Source of the DNA: Podochytrium sp. JEL0797 | Lineage: Eukaryota > Chytridiomycota > Chytridiomycetes > Chytridiales > Chytriomycetaceae | DNA length: 32,209 bases | Assembly: GCA_027596195.1 (NCBI GenBank) | Contig: JADGJG010000197.1 | Coordinates: 1 to 32,209 of the forward strand | Direction: 5' to 3' | Shown here: piece by piece, positions 1 through 9,100 of the stretch | How the letters are laid out: every line of letters starts with the position of its first letter | Position numbering within the stretch: position 1 is the first letter of the stretch | Program-made: the position numbers and the translations under genes | Notes under the pieces: model-generated | What the model saw: only the letters and a program-made list of their open reading frames with translations | Databases searched by the model: none | What the model was told of the DNA's origin: nothing

Positions 1-1441
1 TCTTTTGCTCATTGATGTAGTGACGAAGACGGTCCTTGTTCATGAAAGCTTCAGTTGTTGCCCCAAGAGGGTTGGGTGCATTGGCGTATGGAAGAGCAGT
101 CTGCAACCTCACTGCCGTAACAGTCGGGTCACGCATCACAGCATGTTTCAATGCCTCAAGCTCTACCGCTGTTGGTTTCTTGGTCTCTGGTCGGACGTGG
201 TCGTGTCGGCCAAAATGAATGAACATGCCGCGACGGAAGTACGGATGAGTGGGGTCGGTTGGAGTGAGTTTCCACATCTTGGCATTACAAGTGCAAATAA
301 TGACTTTATTTTGGCACGCTTCGCAGCTAAATTCAAAAACATTGGTGCATGCGCAAGGGGGGGGGGGGCTTTTGTGTAGGGTTGCGAGAGGGAACATACC
401 TTTTCACATCAGGCACCACATTCTTCTTGAGGTCCGCCCGAAACTTCAGCATCTTCTGCAAGGGAACTGGAACCAATCGACCACATCCCGAACACAATGC
501 AACCCCGCAACAGTCCTGCTTCTGAACATCATAGGGGATTCCGCCAAGCGTCGTTTTGTGAGTCACACTTCCAACGCAACGGAAATTCATTCGCTGTTTC
601 CCAGCATCGAAATCAGGACCCCGGTCACGCAATGCAACAAGTGTGTTGCCTTGGGAGGAGAGTGGAAATCCGGTGGAGTCAATGTCATGGGACTGCAGAG
701 TTTCGGCAACAATGGTGTCAAAGTCTTCGTCAGGTTTGTCCAAGAGTCGGGCCAAAGCTTCGAGAGCGTCCTTCGGGGATTTGGAGGCAATCTCATTGCC
801 CAGCTTGTTGGAGGTGGAAACACTGAGAAATCTATCACCGCGCCATGAGATCAAGGGAAAAAAAACAAATGTAGACTCATACCGCAACTTCATCCTGTCT
901 GACAAGGCAGGCAGGGAGGTGATAACATTGACTTTGTTAAGAGAATTGTTGCTGTCGTCTGATGAATCCGCACATGAACCTGTGTCGCTGTCGCACGAAG
1001 AGAGGTCACCCACATGCGAGTCATCCGACAAGTCGTCTTCGAGGAAGCCGCTCCGGTTGGCCATGAGTTTGCCCAGGATCTCTTCAACAGTTTGAGAGTC
1101 ATGCATGATCCTGTCTGACAAGGCAGGCAGGGAGGTGAGAACGTTGGCTCCATCGGAATTGATGGCACAATCTGATCCAAAGATGTCAGCATCAGCCAAC
1201 AACGTAATGAAGTTCTCGTACCAGGCGCATCAGCCGCGTTTCCCTGCTCGCTGATGTTGTCCTCCTCGGTATCACTGACAAAATAGCTGCTGTCGTCCGA
1301 TGAATAGTCGTCCGCACTTGAACCCATGTCGCTGTCGCAAGACGAGAGGTCGCCCACATCCGAGTCGTCCGACGAGAACGCGCAAAGTTCGTCGGGGACG
1401 CTGCTCCAGTTTGTAATGAGAAGAGCCTGAGAGTCATGCAT
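1..1441 (-). CDS. GCM/WRKY-GCM1-type zinc-finger protein, probably transposon-derived; runs off left edge
   Basis: Four exons read in one continuous frame: 1441-1222, 1171-883, 831-400 and 326-1 (open at the window edge). Introns are 1221-1172, 882-832 and 399-327, all GT-AG. The N-terminal third is acidic and Ser/Asp-rich, with two copies of a unit built around VGDLSSCDSD (exon 1 and exon 2). After it come Cys clusters (DCCGVALCSGCGRL; CEACQNKVIICTC) and then RHDHVRPETKKPT. The HDHxRPE-like His pair, spaced after a C-x-C, is the signature of the GCM / WRKY-GCM1 zinc fold, which is common in Mutator-like transposases. The protein could be a transposase, or a domesticated DNA-binding protein. 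No DDE catalytic domain is visible, but the C-terminus is missing. The start is the first ATG in frame; upstream exons cannot be excluded. Confidence 0.6.
357..368. repeat. 12-nt G homopolymer in an intron
   Basis: Twelve consecutive G on the plus strand, C on the coding strand, lie inside intron 399-327 of the zinc-finger gene. It forms an unusually pure pyrimidine tract upstream of the acceptor. Length errors are likely here, but they would not change the protein. Confidence 0.9.
891..1441 (-). repeat. imperfect tandem repeats inside the zinc-finger gene
   Basis: The coding segment that begins MHDSQ and leads to the acidic VGDLSSCDSD stretch occurs twice, about 330 bp apart (ATG at 1441 and MHDSQ near 1110). 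A second short repeat, encoding TSLPALSDR, lies at about 1108-1145 and 891-930. The repeats explain the acidic low-complexity N-terminus as local duplication. Confidence 0.7.
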
Positions 1442-1979
1442 GGCGGGCAAGTGAGCAGCGGCTTCGACAGAGTCGTGGCGGATTGGTGGCAGGATGATTG
1501 CAGGTCCTGGCGGGGTGCGCAGAGGTTAATTGCATGCCCAATGACACCATGGGATGGCACACTAACCAGGCAAGCCACGTGGGTGCGGTGGGGCCTTGGC
1601 GCGGGCGTTGGCAGATGTTGCGGGCATGTTTCTGTGTTTTTCTACCTCTGGCTGCCAACTTTTTTCTTTTTTCCATTGGCATCTCTACCGAATTCGCACC
1701 CTGGGGGAGATTTCGGTAGAGGTAGACAAGAAAAATTTTTTTTCTACCTCTACCGAAATCTGTCGACCCTCAAAAAAGGGAAGATAAATTAAAAAAGAAA
1801 ATCGAAAGCACTTTCACGGATTCGCGCCTACTATAATTGAACCTTCCCATTCGGGTAATAAACGTCGCTCGCCGCTTTCATGCCCGTTCCTCTTTTTAAT
1901 TACTAATGCCCAAACGCGGAGAAAAAAAATGAATCTGAAACAGTTCCCTTATTATCTCTGGTATCTGATTTATTGAATT
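1442..1979. other. intergenic, 538 bp, with a strong hairpin
   Basis: No coding exon is supported. Open frames here on both strands lack family features. The segment holds the 5' side of the zinc-finger gene (minus strand) and the 3' side of the first GRAM gene (minus strand), plus the inverted repeat at 1708-1761 listed separately. From about 1870 the sequence becomes alignable with 28585 onward, the left edge of the segmental duplication. Confidence 0.6.
1708..1761. repeat. perfect 19-bp inverted repeat with 16-nt loop
   Basis: Arms 1708-1726 and 1743-1761 are exact reverse complements (core TTTCGGTAGAGGTAGA / TCTACCTCTACCGAAA). The loop itself contains AAAAATTTTT, so the stem can extend inward. 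Partial copies of the arm (TCTACCGAA) lie at about 1683-1692 and a TCTACCTCT run at about 1641-1649. It could be a folded-back transposon terminus or an RNA hairpin; nothing decides between them. Confidence 0.85.
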
Positions 1980-2846
1980 TTAGACTTTGTTCAACGACTC
2001 TGTCAATTTGGTCCGCCGATGTATCGTGTTTGAAGCAGTCCACACCATCGCAAAATTTACAACCACAAACAACCCCGCAACCAGAAGAATCAAAGCATGA
2101 TGAATAGATTCAATCGTTATCCACTCCACGAATGCGCCAGCGTTATTTCCCTTCACATTTTCGGAGGCAATAGAATCGCGATCGAAAGTGCTTGACAAAC
2201 TCTTCAACGTTTCGTCGGAACCCGTTCGACCAGGTCCCCCGCTTCTCTGATGATGAATTGCGCACCCATCACCGTCTTCTTCGTGCTGCGGTTTAGGTAC
2301 GCGTCGATTTTCGTCAAGGACCATGAATCCCGGAATCACAGCCGTGATGATTTCATGACATTGGTCACGGTACATATACCAAGCGAACGAGGCAAAGAAG
2401 AACTGTTTTCAAGTATTAATGATTTGAATATTGTGGCAGTGTTGCCTCGGGGGAATAGTACACACCTCTTCAGAATCCGTTTTCACAACCAAAGCGGTAT
2501 CCACATATGCATTCTTGGCTTTCTCAACTGACCGGATATTCTCGATTGGTATAATGATCTGGTTTCAGTTTGTTGGAATCCAGTATTATCAGAACCAAAG
2601 TTTTTTGTCTTGCAGACTGCTCACATCGGAACGCCCCCAGCTTCGGAATACCACCAATGTTCTTTCGCCGTTTATGTGAATGCGGCCTTGCACTAGCCCG
2701 TACCATGTTGGGCGATGTGCGCACGAGAACGAGACAGGCTTGGCCGGCTCGGGCAGCAAAGTGGTGTCGGTCTTCTTTTTACGGACTAGTAGCGGAAACC
2801 TTGGGAGGATGGCGGGAGAGAGTGGGGGTGATTCTGATGGTCCCAT
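1980..2846 (-). CDS. small GRAM-domain, single-pass membrane protein (cluster 1, gene 1)
   Basis: Exons 2846-2625, 2558-2466 and 2402-1980; both introns are GT-AG and phase 0; 245 aa. Residues about 38-74 (FSCAHRPTWYGLVQGRIHI onward) are the first half of a GRAM domain. Exon 2 (IIIPIENIRSVEKAK) and the start of exon 3 (FFFASFAWYMYRDQ) complete it. A linker follows, then a hydrophobic helix (ALILLVAGLFVVVNFAMVW) and a short basic tail. GRAM domains bind membrane lipids; in Lam/GRAMD proteins they are paired with a VASt sterol-transfer domain, which is absent here. A tail-side membrane anchor with a cytosolic GRAM is inferred. It is the paralogue of the gene at 28704-29576. Confidence 0.8.
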
Positions 2847-3055
2847 CCTTTTCTTGAAGCCGATGGCGACCCACTTTTTTCAAAGCACGTTCACCGCCAC
2901 CCGCAGCGCCAAGGGGCACCGCATCGCATTTTTATCTTGCTCGCTTTTGGAAAAACTACATCTTCGGTCTGATGCGCTTCAAATTTGCTTTGGAGCACAT
3001 CAATCAAATCTTGTTTTGTTCTCAACGTCACTCGATATCCCAAAAAAATAAATTT

Positions 3056-3517
3056 TTAAGTGCGGAAGCACAAGTTAAACATCACATGATTCATTCTCCC
3101 CACCACGATCACCGACATCGAAAAATCACCAGAGAAAGCACCAGAAAATAAACAGCGACGCAAAACACATGCGAAGTCACCACCCGTTCCCTTTGAATCA
3201 ATTGTAACTATAACGATGGAGTTCCTCATGCCCATGTGTTTCGTCTTTCGGACGGCGTGGAGATCAGCATCGGGAAGCGATATCTTTGCAAATGACAATT
3301 TCTGCGTCTACAAGCACGTGGTGGTGAAAAAGACGGTAGTCGGGCTCACCTCATCCCGAAACGCACTCCTGAACACGATGAATCCACACGCCTCGTCTAT
3401 ATACAGTTTCCCTTTCCAGATCTTGTAACCGTTCTTGAAAGCGCAGTGGAACGACTCGCAACCTTCAAAATTTTTGTTAGCCCGCGGCGACGAGGAGCGT
3501 CGAGGAAACCTGAACAT
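3056..3517 (-). pseudogene. decayed GRAM-TM gene (cluster 1, gene 2)
   Basis: Counterpart of the intact gene at 29813-30748. The GRAM half in exon 1 (3517-3350; FHCAFKNGYKIWKGKLYIDE) and exon 2 (from 3283; ISLPDADLHAVRKTKHMGMR) are preserved. The original start is out of frame because of a net 5-nt deletion near 3590, leaving ATG at 3517 as the first in-frame start. An internal deletion of roughly 380 bp joins exon 2 directly to the end of exon 3. It removes intron 2, the GRAM C-terminal strand and helix (FTFVSFMNRD) and the linker, and scrambles the transmembrane segment. The C-terminal SMSVIVVGRMNHVMFNLCFR is still recognisable. If translated it is a short hybrid without a membrane anchor. 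Confidence 0.75.
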
Positions 3518-3660
3518 CTGACTCGGAGAGCATGATGGATACGAGCGTGTCGATTCGTAACCACTTGTGAAACTTTTTGCACTCGGAGTGGCTTCCCATT
3601 TTGGGGCTCTCCGTATTTTTCGACTGAATATGACACAAGGGAAAAAGAGAAAAAGAAAGA

Positions 3661-4624
3661 TTAATGTACGATTGCCATATCACCCAATTCTAAACCCAGT
3701 TCCCTCGCTGCCAGATCCAGTTGCACCATCGTCAACAAACTCATGACCAACACTGCCACATTAAACACCAAAAACCCAGCCGCAATCACCAACACAACAC
3801 GCGTGACAACGCATTTGTACGGACTTTCGGGAGACTCTGTGCACTCCATGATGGGCATTTTGAACACCACAAACGACTTTTTGGCACACCGCCGCATCCA
3901 CTGACACTGGGCCGGTTTCTTGGTTGGTGCAATATCGGAGACGGTGCTACGGACGCGAGGGGTCTTCACCTCCGGAATGCGAGGTCGCACTTCGGGAACA
4001 AAAGATTCACGGTGCTTTGACATTGCAGTGGCGGTGAGATTTTCAGACAATAAGGACTGAATCAATGTACGAGCTTGATCTCGAGCCAAGAACGACGTAA
4101 AGTGGAACTGAGTAATTTGGTGGTAATTTGGCCAAATTAGAAAAATTGAGTGCGCTTGGAAAAAGTCCTCACCTCTTGGCCGCCTGCACCGATGGTCAAC
4201 GCGGTATCTACACCAAGATATTTGTTCTTTTGAACAAACTCCACCAGAGAAACCGGAAGTGTTGCCTAGCGTGCCAATGAATGACAAAGCGGGGTTCATT
4301 TCGTTCATTCATTCCATTTCAATTCCAAATCAAATCAAATCGACTCACGTCCGGATGGAATGCCCTTTTGAACACCAAAAGCCGATCTACCTCATCAATA
4401 TAGAGCTTTCCTTGCCACAGCATATAGCCTTCTCGCAAAGCGCAATGGAAAAACAATGGCTTGAAAATGGGACTCTTTGGAAGCGAGCGGCGGCGAGACA
4501 GGCTTTTGAGGGTGCGAGTGAACGACTCCTTGAGCGAATATGCAGTCGATTCATTGGAATGGATAGACCATCGCTTGTTTGAGATTGGATGGAGGGTGTC
4601 GGTCATTCTGCTTGGCAGCAACAT
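3661..4624 (-). CDS. small GRAM-domain, single-pass membrane protein (cluster 1, gene 3)
   Basis: Exons 4624-4349, 4238-4173 and 4107-3661; 262 aa; both introns phase 0. GRAM core: FFHCALREGYMLWQGKLYID in exon 1, NKYLGVDTALTIGAGGQE in exon 2, FHFTSFLARDQARTLIQSLL at the start of exon 3. After a Pro/Arg-rich linker comes a conserved Cys-containing stretch (MRRCAKKSFVVF) and a long hydrophobic helix (VVLVIAAGFLVFNVAVLVMS), then an acidic tail. The family's usual acceptor for intron 1 (AG before GTGGAG) has lost its AG (CTCTG), so splicing must use the AG six bases later, dropping Val-Glu. The gene is divergent from XPG, with 144 bp between the two starts, so they share a promoter region. Confidence 0.8.
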
Positions 4625-4768
4625 TTTTTTTCAAATGATTTTTCGACAGGAAGATTCGGCGGAAAATGAATATATTTTGAATTAAACGAACAACAGGAGA
4701 GAAGAACGGAATTGGAATATGAGGAGTGAATCTGTTTCCCAATTTCGGAGTTGTTTTTTTTGTTGCAA
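4625..4768. promoter_or_regulatory. 144-bp divergent promoter between GRAM gene and XPG
   Basis: The only sequence between the GRAM-TM start at 4624 (minus) and the XPG start at 4769 (plus). A diverged copy lies at 31741-31902, where XPG exon 1 is dead. T-rich tracts lie just before the XPG ATG. No recognisable factor-binding site was identified. Confidence 0.55.
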
Positions 4769-7700
4769 ATGGGAGTCCAAGGTCTCTGGAAACTGCTTGA
4801 GCCTGCGGCCGAGACGATTGCCCTGGAACAACTTGCGGTGAGTGTTTCCTAGTAGGGTTCTATGAGTGGGCAGTCTGTCCTAGTAGTGCCCGGCTGACGC
4901 AGGGTTCGCAGGGGCAGCGCGTGGCCGTGGATGCATCCATCTGGCTGTTCCAGTTCCTCAAGGCAATGCGCGACGGGGAGGGGAACGTGGTGTCTGGCGC
5001 GCATCTGAGGGGCTTCTTTGTGCGCATCTGCAAACTGCTGTTCCACGGGGTGAAGCCGGGTGCGTTTATTTATTTTTATTTTTATTTATTTTATGTTTCT
5101 ATTTAATCAATATATTACCAACCAGTCTTCGTCTTCGACGGTGCAACACCTCCCCTCAAACGCGCCACTGTCCGCAGACGCAGAGAGCGCAAAACCGATG
5201 CTGCCGCAAATGTCGAACGAACCGCGGAAAAGCTTCTGCAACAGCAACTCCGCCTTCGCGCCCTCCAAAACGCGTCTCCTGCTGATTCCGCAAAGAGACC
5301 CGCAGATCCGCTTCAGCTGCCGCATCCCAAAAAACAAGTCCTCGACGCGTATCTCCTCCCGCCCCACCAACAACCCCTTCAAATATCCTCCGCCACCGAT
5401 CAGCGACTGTTGGATCCCACAGATCTTTCGCATTTCATTTCGCAACACTTGCCGTCTCTTGCAAACTCGGTCGAAGACGCGTCGCTGGCTGGAATGAGCC
5501 AAGATTTACAATATCAAATCATTCTGAACCTCAAGACGAAATCACGAGAAGCGAATGCGTCCAGGGTTTTGGATTTGCTGGAAATCCAGGAGAATCAAGG
5601 TGAATTTGGATCGAATTCTGAGTTTGCTCGAATCTGACACCATTCGAACAGGTGTCGGCGCCTTCTCCCAAGCTCAAATCAACGGCCTCGTTCGCAGAAA
5701 CGCGTTGACCGAAAAGCTCTACAGTGTCGCGAAAGGTGAAGCTTCGGTGGTCGAGGGGGTCGTCGGAGGTGCCGGTCGCCGAATGGCTGGCGTGCGTGGG
5801 AAGGAGTACGTTTTGGTCAAGGATGAAACCGTTGGTGCAGGATATACCATGAAGCCTGCTGGTGCAGCTGCTTCTGCGGCCAAGGAGTCTCGACCAGCTG
5901 TTGTAAAGGAGGAACCGGTGGGGCCCAATTCCGTCAACATTGAGCGGTACATGTTGACAGCACGGAATCAACCCGTGAATTTCGGTCAAGTGTTTGGAGA
6001 TGCTTCGATTGATGATTTCGACATGGATGAGGACGATGAGGTGGACGCTGGCGTCCGTATCGACGTTCCGGAACCACGGTTTACGCACGGCGTTGGCGAG
6101 GATTTCGATCCACTTTTGTCCGACTCCGAAGATGCCATGCCGCTCCCCCGACCAACAGCATCTACCGCCACTTCTGTCAGAGATATTCTCGAGTTTGATT
6201 CGTCGGATGAGGAGGAAGTGGACGAGCTTTTTGTGGAGGTCCCAACTACCACGACACCTTCCATTGGGGTTGATTCGTCTGCTACGTTTCGCCCAAGTGT
6301 GGAGTCCGATGAAGACGAAGTGTTTTCTCGTCAGCAACCCCCTCAATTCAGCAACGACCCTCTCTTCAGCGAATCCGAAAGCGAATCCGACTTTCCTCCT
6401 TTCACACCTGCTCCGAAGCCATCTCTCAAAAACCCGCTTATCGCAGGGCCCAAGAATCTCAACAAAGTCTCGTTCGCGAATGAGTCGAAACCTGTGGAAA
6501 CCAGTTCGTTCGTATCTGACGATATCTCGCCGGAACAAATTATGCTCATGTTTGCCGACGCGTCTGCAAAATCGGAGATGACCGCATCCAAACCGAATCC
6601 GGAAGTTATCGTGATTGACGATGACGACGTTGGTCCCCCGTCTGGCCTCGCTGCCCTCTCCATGGCCGCCACTGGTCACGTTGGCGATGACATGTCACCG
6701 GAAGAAATCATGCGCCTGTTTGATCAGCAGGAACCCCCTCTTCCTCCACCCTCAATCCCCTCGCCCGCCTCATCGTCTTCTACTTTAGCACCCAAACCGC
6801 CACCCCCAATAACCACCTCTCCAAACCCCCGACCGCCCTCCCCGCCATCGAAACCCCAACCATTCGTCAGTGACTCCACAACCCTGTCGGAAATCATGTC
6901 CATGTTCCACCACAACGAATCTCTTATCAACGGGTCCACAAGCACCTACGTCCCACCTCCACCCCCGCCTCCCCCAGTACCTCCGCTCCCCTCAGGGGAT
7001 TCCATTTTCGACCACTCCAACGAACTCACTCTCCTCACCCCAAACTGGCGCGAAGCCATCCCCTCCGCTGTCGACACAAATGTACCCGACGCCCTTGAAG
7101 CCATCGAAGCAGCGGTCCACACCCCAGTTGACATGATAAAAGCGTTTCAAGTGCGACTGTTGTCGCGACGGGACAAGCTGCCTGCGACTGGATTTGGGGA
7201 GGAAACCTCGCGAGGAATCGATTTCGTCGTGGGATTTTTGGATGCCGTTGTGGGGTTTAAGGAAACGATGGCGCTGGTGCAAGCTTTGGCGGAACAAGAG
7301 GCGGAGGAGGCTGTGGATTTGAGTGTTGATGCGTTCGAAACGCACGATGAAGCGATTGATGTCGAAATGCTGGATGTGGATCCATCAGACGCCACTCATC
7401 ACGAGAGATCCCCACGCTCCCCATCCCCCACAGACTCCGATTCCTCCGGCCATTCCGTCCGCTCACTCCAAGCCCGCCGTTCCCGTCTCCAAACCGACCC
7501 CACCGCCTCCTCCCCCGCGTCGCCACTCGAATTCGAACCCGAAGAAGACCCCTCGGACGCGCCACTCGAATTCGAACACGAAGAAGACCTCACGGACGTG
7601 CCACTCGCGAGTCAACACGAGGACAGCGAATTTCTCGATTTCTTGAACCGCGCACGCGAGTCGGGGTCCGCGGGACTATCGAACGAGGTGCAAACCAACA

Positions 7701-9059
7701 TTGAGAAACTGATTTCGCAGAACCGGAGGGAAAAGCGGGATGCAGCCATGATTTCGAGTGACATGATTCGAGAGTGTCAGGTAACGAACCACCCCACCCT
7801 TCCCCATATTTCCTTCCTTTCTCCTTTGTCTCACTGTGATTTTTCAAAAAAGGACCTGCTGCGCCTTTTTGGAATTCCCTTCATCACCGCTCCACAAGAA
7901 GCCGAATCGCAATGCGCCTTCCTATTCTCCTCCCCCCACGGGCAAGCCATCATCCCCGACGCTTCCGACGTGGTCCTGTTTGGCGGCTCGCACGTGTACA
8001 AAAACATGTTCAACAGCAACAAATTTGTCGAACGATACCGACGGGACCACATTGCCGAACAAATGGGCCTCCAACAACAGCATTTGATTCTGCTCGCGTA
8101 CCTTCTCGGGAGTGATTACACGGAGGGGATTGATGGTGTCGGGGTGGTGACTGGGATGGAGCTTTTGAACGAGTTTTGTCGGAAGGACGGTGGTGGGAAT
8201 GAGGAGAGTGGTGACGGCGGTGTGCAGATTGATAATTACGTGAAGGGATTGGAGGATTTCAAGGAATGGGTGATTTCGGTGCAACGAGGGTTGGACGACA
8301 AGACGGAGCAATCGGGTGTGCGAAAGAAGTTTGTGAGTCCATTCATTTTTGCGGTTTTGGTTTCAGCCCGCACACCCACACACACACTCACACCCTCGGT
8401 TGTTTGACCTGAATTGAACAGAGATCGAAAGCCAAGAACATTGAACTCCCGGTTGACTTCCCGAACCGCGAAGTGTTTGCCGCGTATTTCAGGCCAGAAG
8501 TAAACGAAAGCATGGATCCATTTCAATGGGGATCGCCCGATATTGCGGTACATATTTCTCACCCTTCCCTCCCTCCCTGAAAGTTCGAAAAATTAAACGC
8601 CGCTTTCCCCCTACTACAAACAAAGGGCATCCGCAACTTTCTGGACGACAAGGCCGGCTATCCCGTCCGCAAATCCAACGAAATCCTGATTCCAGTAATT
8701 CACGAGATGGACAAGCGGCTTCGCAAACCATCCACGCAGACGCGGTTGGACCAGTTTTTCACAATCAAGACGTCACCGTCCAAGATTTCATCGAATCGAT
8801 TACAGGTTCGTTCGTGTTTTGTTTTTGGTTTTCAGTGTTTTTCTCATTCTCTTTGGACACTTAGAATGCGGTGAATATATTCAAAGGGCTGTCGCCGCAA
8901 GTCGTTGCGCCTGCTGCCAAAAACAAAAAGCGTGTTGCTTCCAAACGGAAACCCAAGGCCGACTTATCGCTCAAGAAACCAGCATCAAAGAAGTCGAAAA
9001 AGACAAAGAAGGAAGTGGAGAAGGAAGAGGAGAAAGAATTGTCATCAGGAACAGACTGA
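4769..9059 (+). CDS. DNA repair endonuclease Rad2/XPG (ERCC5-like)
   Basis: Eight exons: 4769-4837, 4912-5059, 5126-5599, 5652-7780, 7853-8332, 8422-8547, 8626-8805, 8865-9059; 1266 aa, in line with Rad2/XPG length. The family makes the 3' incision in nucleotide excision repair. N-region: [11 protein letters not shown]30 (VAVDASIW) and D77 (FVFDGATPP). A long acidic, Pro-rich spacer follows (about residues 230-930). I-region from about residue 941: E956 and E958 (PQEAESQCA), D979, D1028 (LLGSDYTEG). A PIP-box-like QTRLDQFF lies at 1180-1187 and a basic NLS-like tail after it. Oddity: residue 977 is Ala (codon 7961-7963, GCT) where the family has the metal-binding Asp of TDDSD (human D812). 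A poly(A) signal lies at 9067-9072. Confidence 0.95.
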
Positions 9060-9066
9060 ACTGCAA

Positions 9067-9100
9067 AATAAAGAGAACTTGAGCATTTTATTTTATTTTA
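9067..9100. promoter_or_regulatory. overlapping convergent poly(A) signals
   Basis: AATAAA at 9067-9072 serves XPG on the plus strand. On the minus strand the TAA stop of the coiled-coil gene (9100-9098) is the first part of a TAAAATAAAATAAAAT run that supplies AATAAA. Only 38 bp separate the two coding ends, so the two transcripts must overlap. Confidence 0.75.

Larger units (their letters stand above)
1870..4910. repeat. segmental duplication, copy 1 (GRAM cluster plus XPG 5' end)
   Basis: About 3 kb alignable in the same orientation with 28585-32020. It contains three minus-strand GRAM genes, the divergent promoter, and exon 1 plus part of intron 1 of the XPG gene. The XPG gene is complete only here, so this is the ancestral location. 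Similarity varies along the block: 2478-2914 is nearly identical to 29208-29644, while the last exon of the same gene has many differences. Confidence 0.9.

Noticed and set aside
5531..6679. 382-codon minus-strand open frame
   Set aside because: It lies opposite the acidic spacer exon of XPG; Arg/His-rich composition is what the reverse of such codons gives, and no domain is visible.
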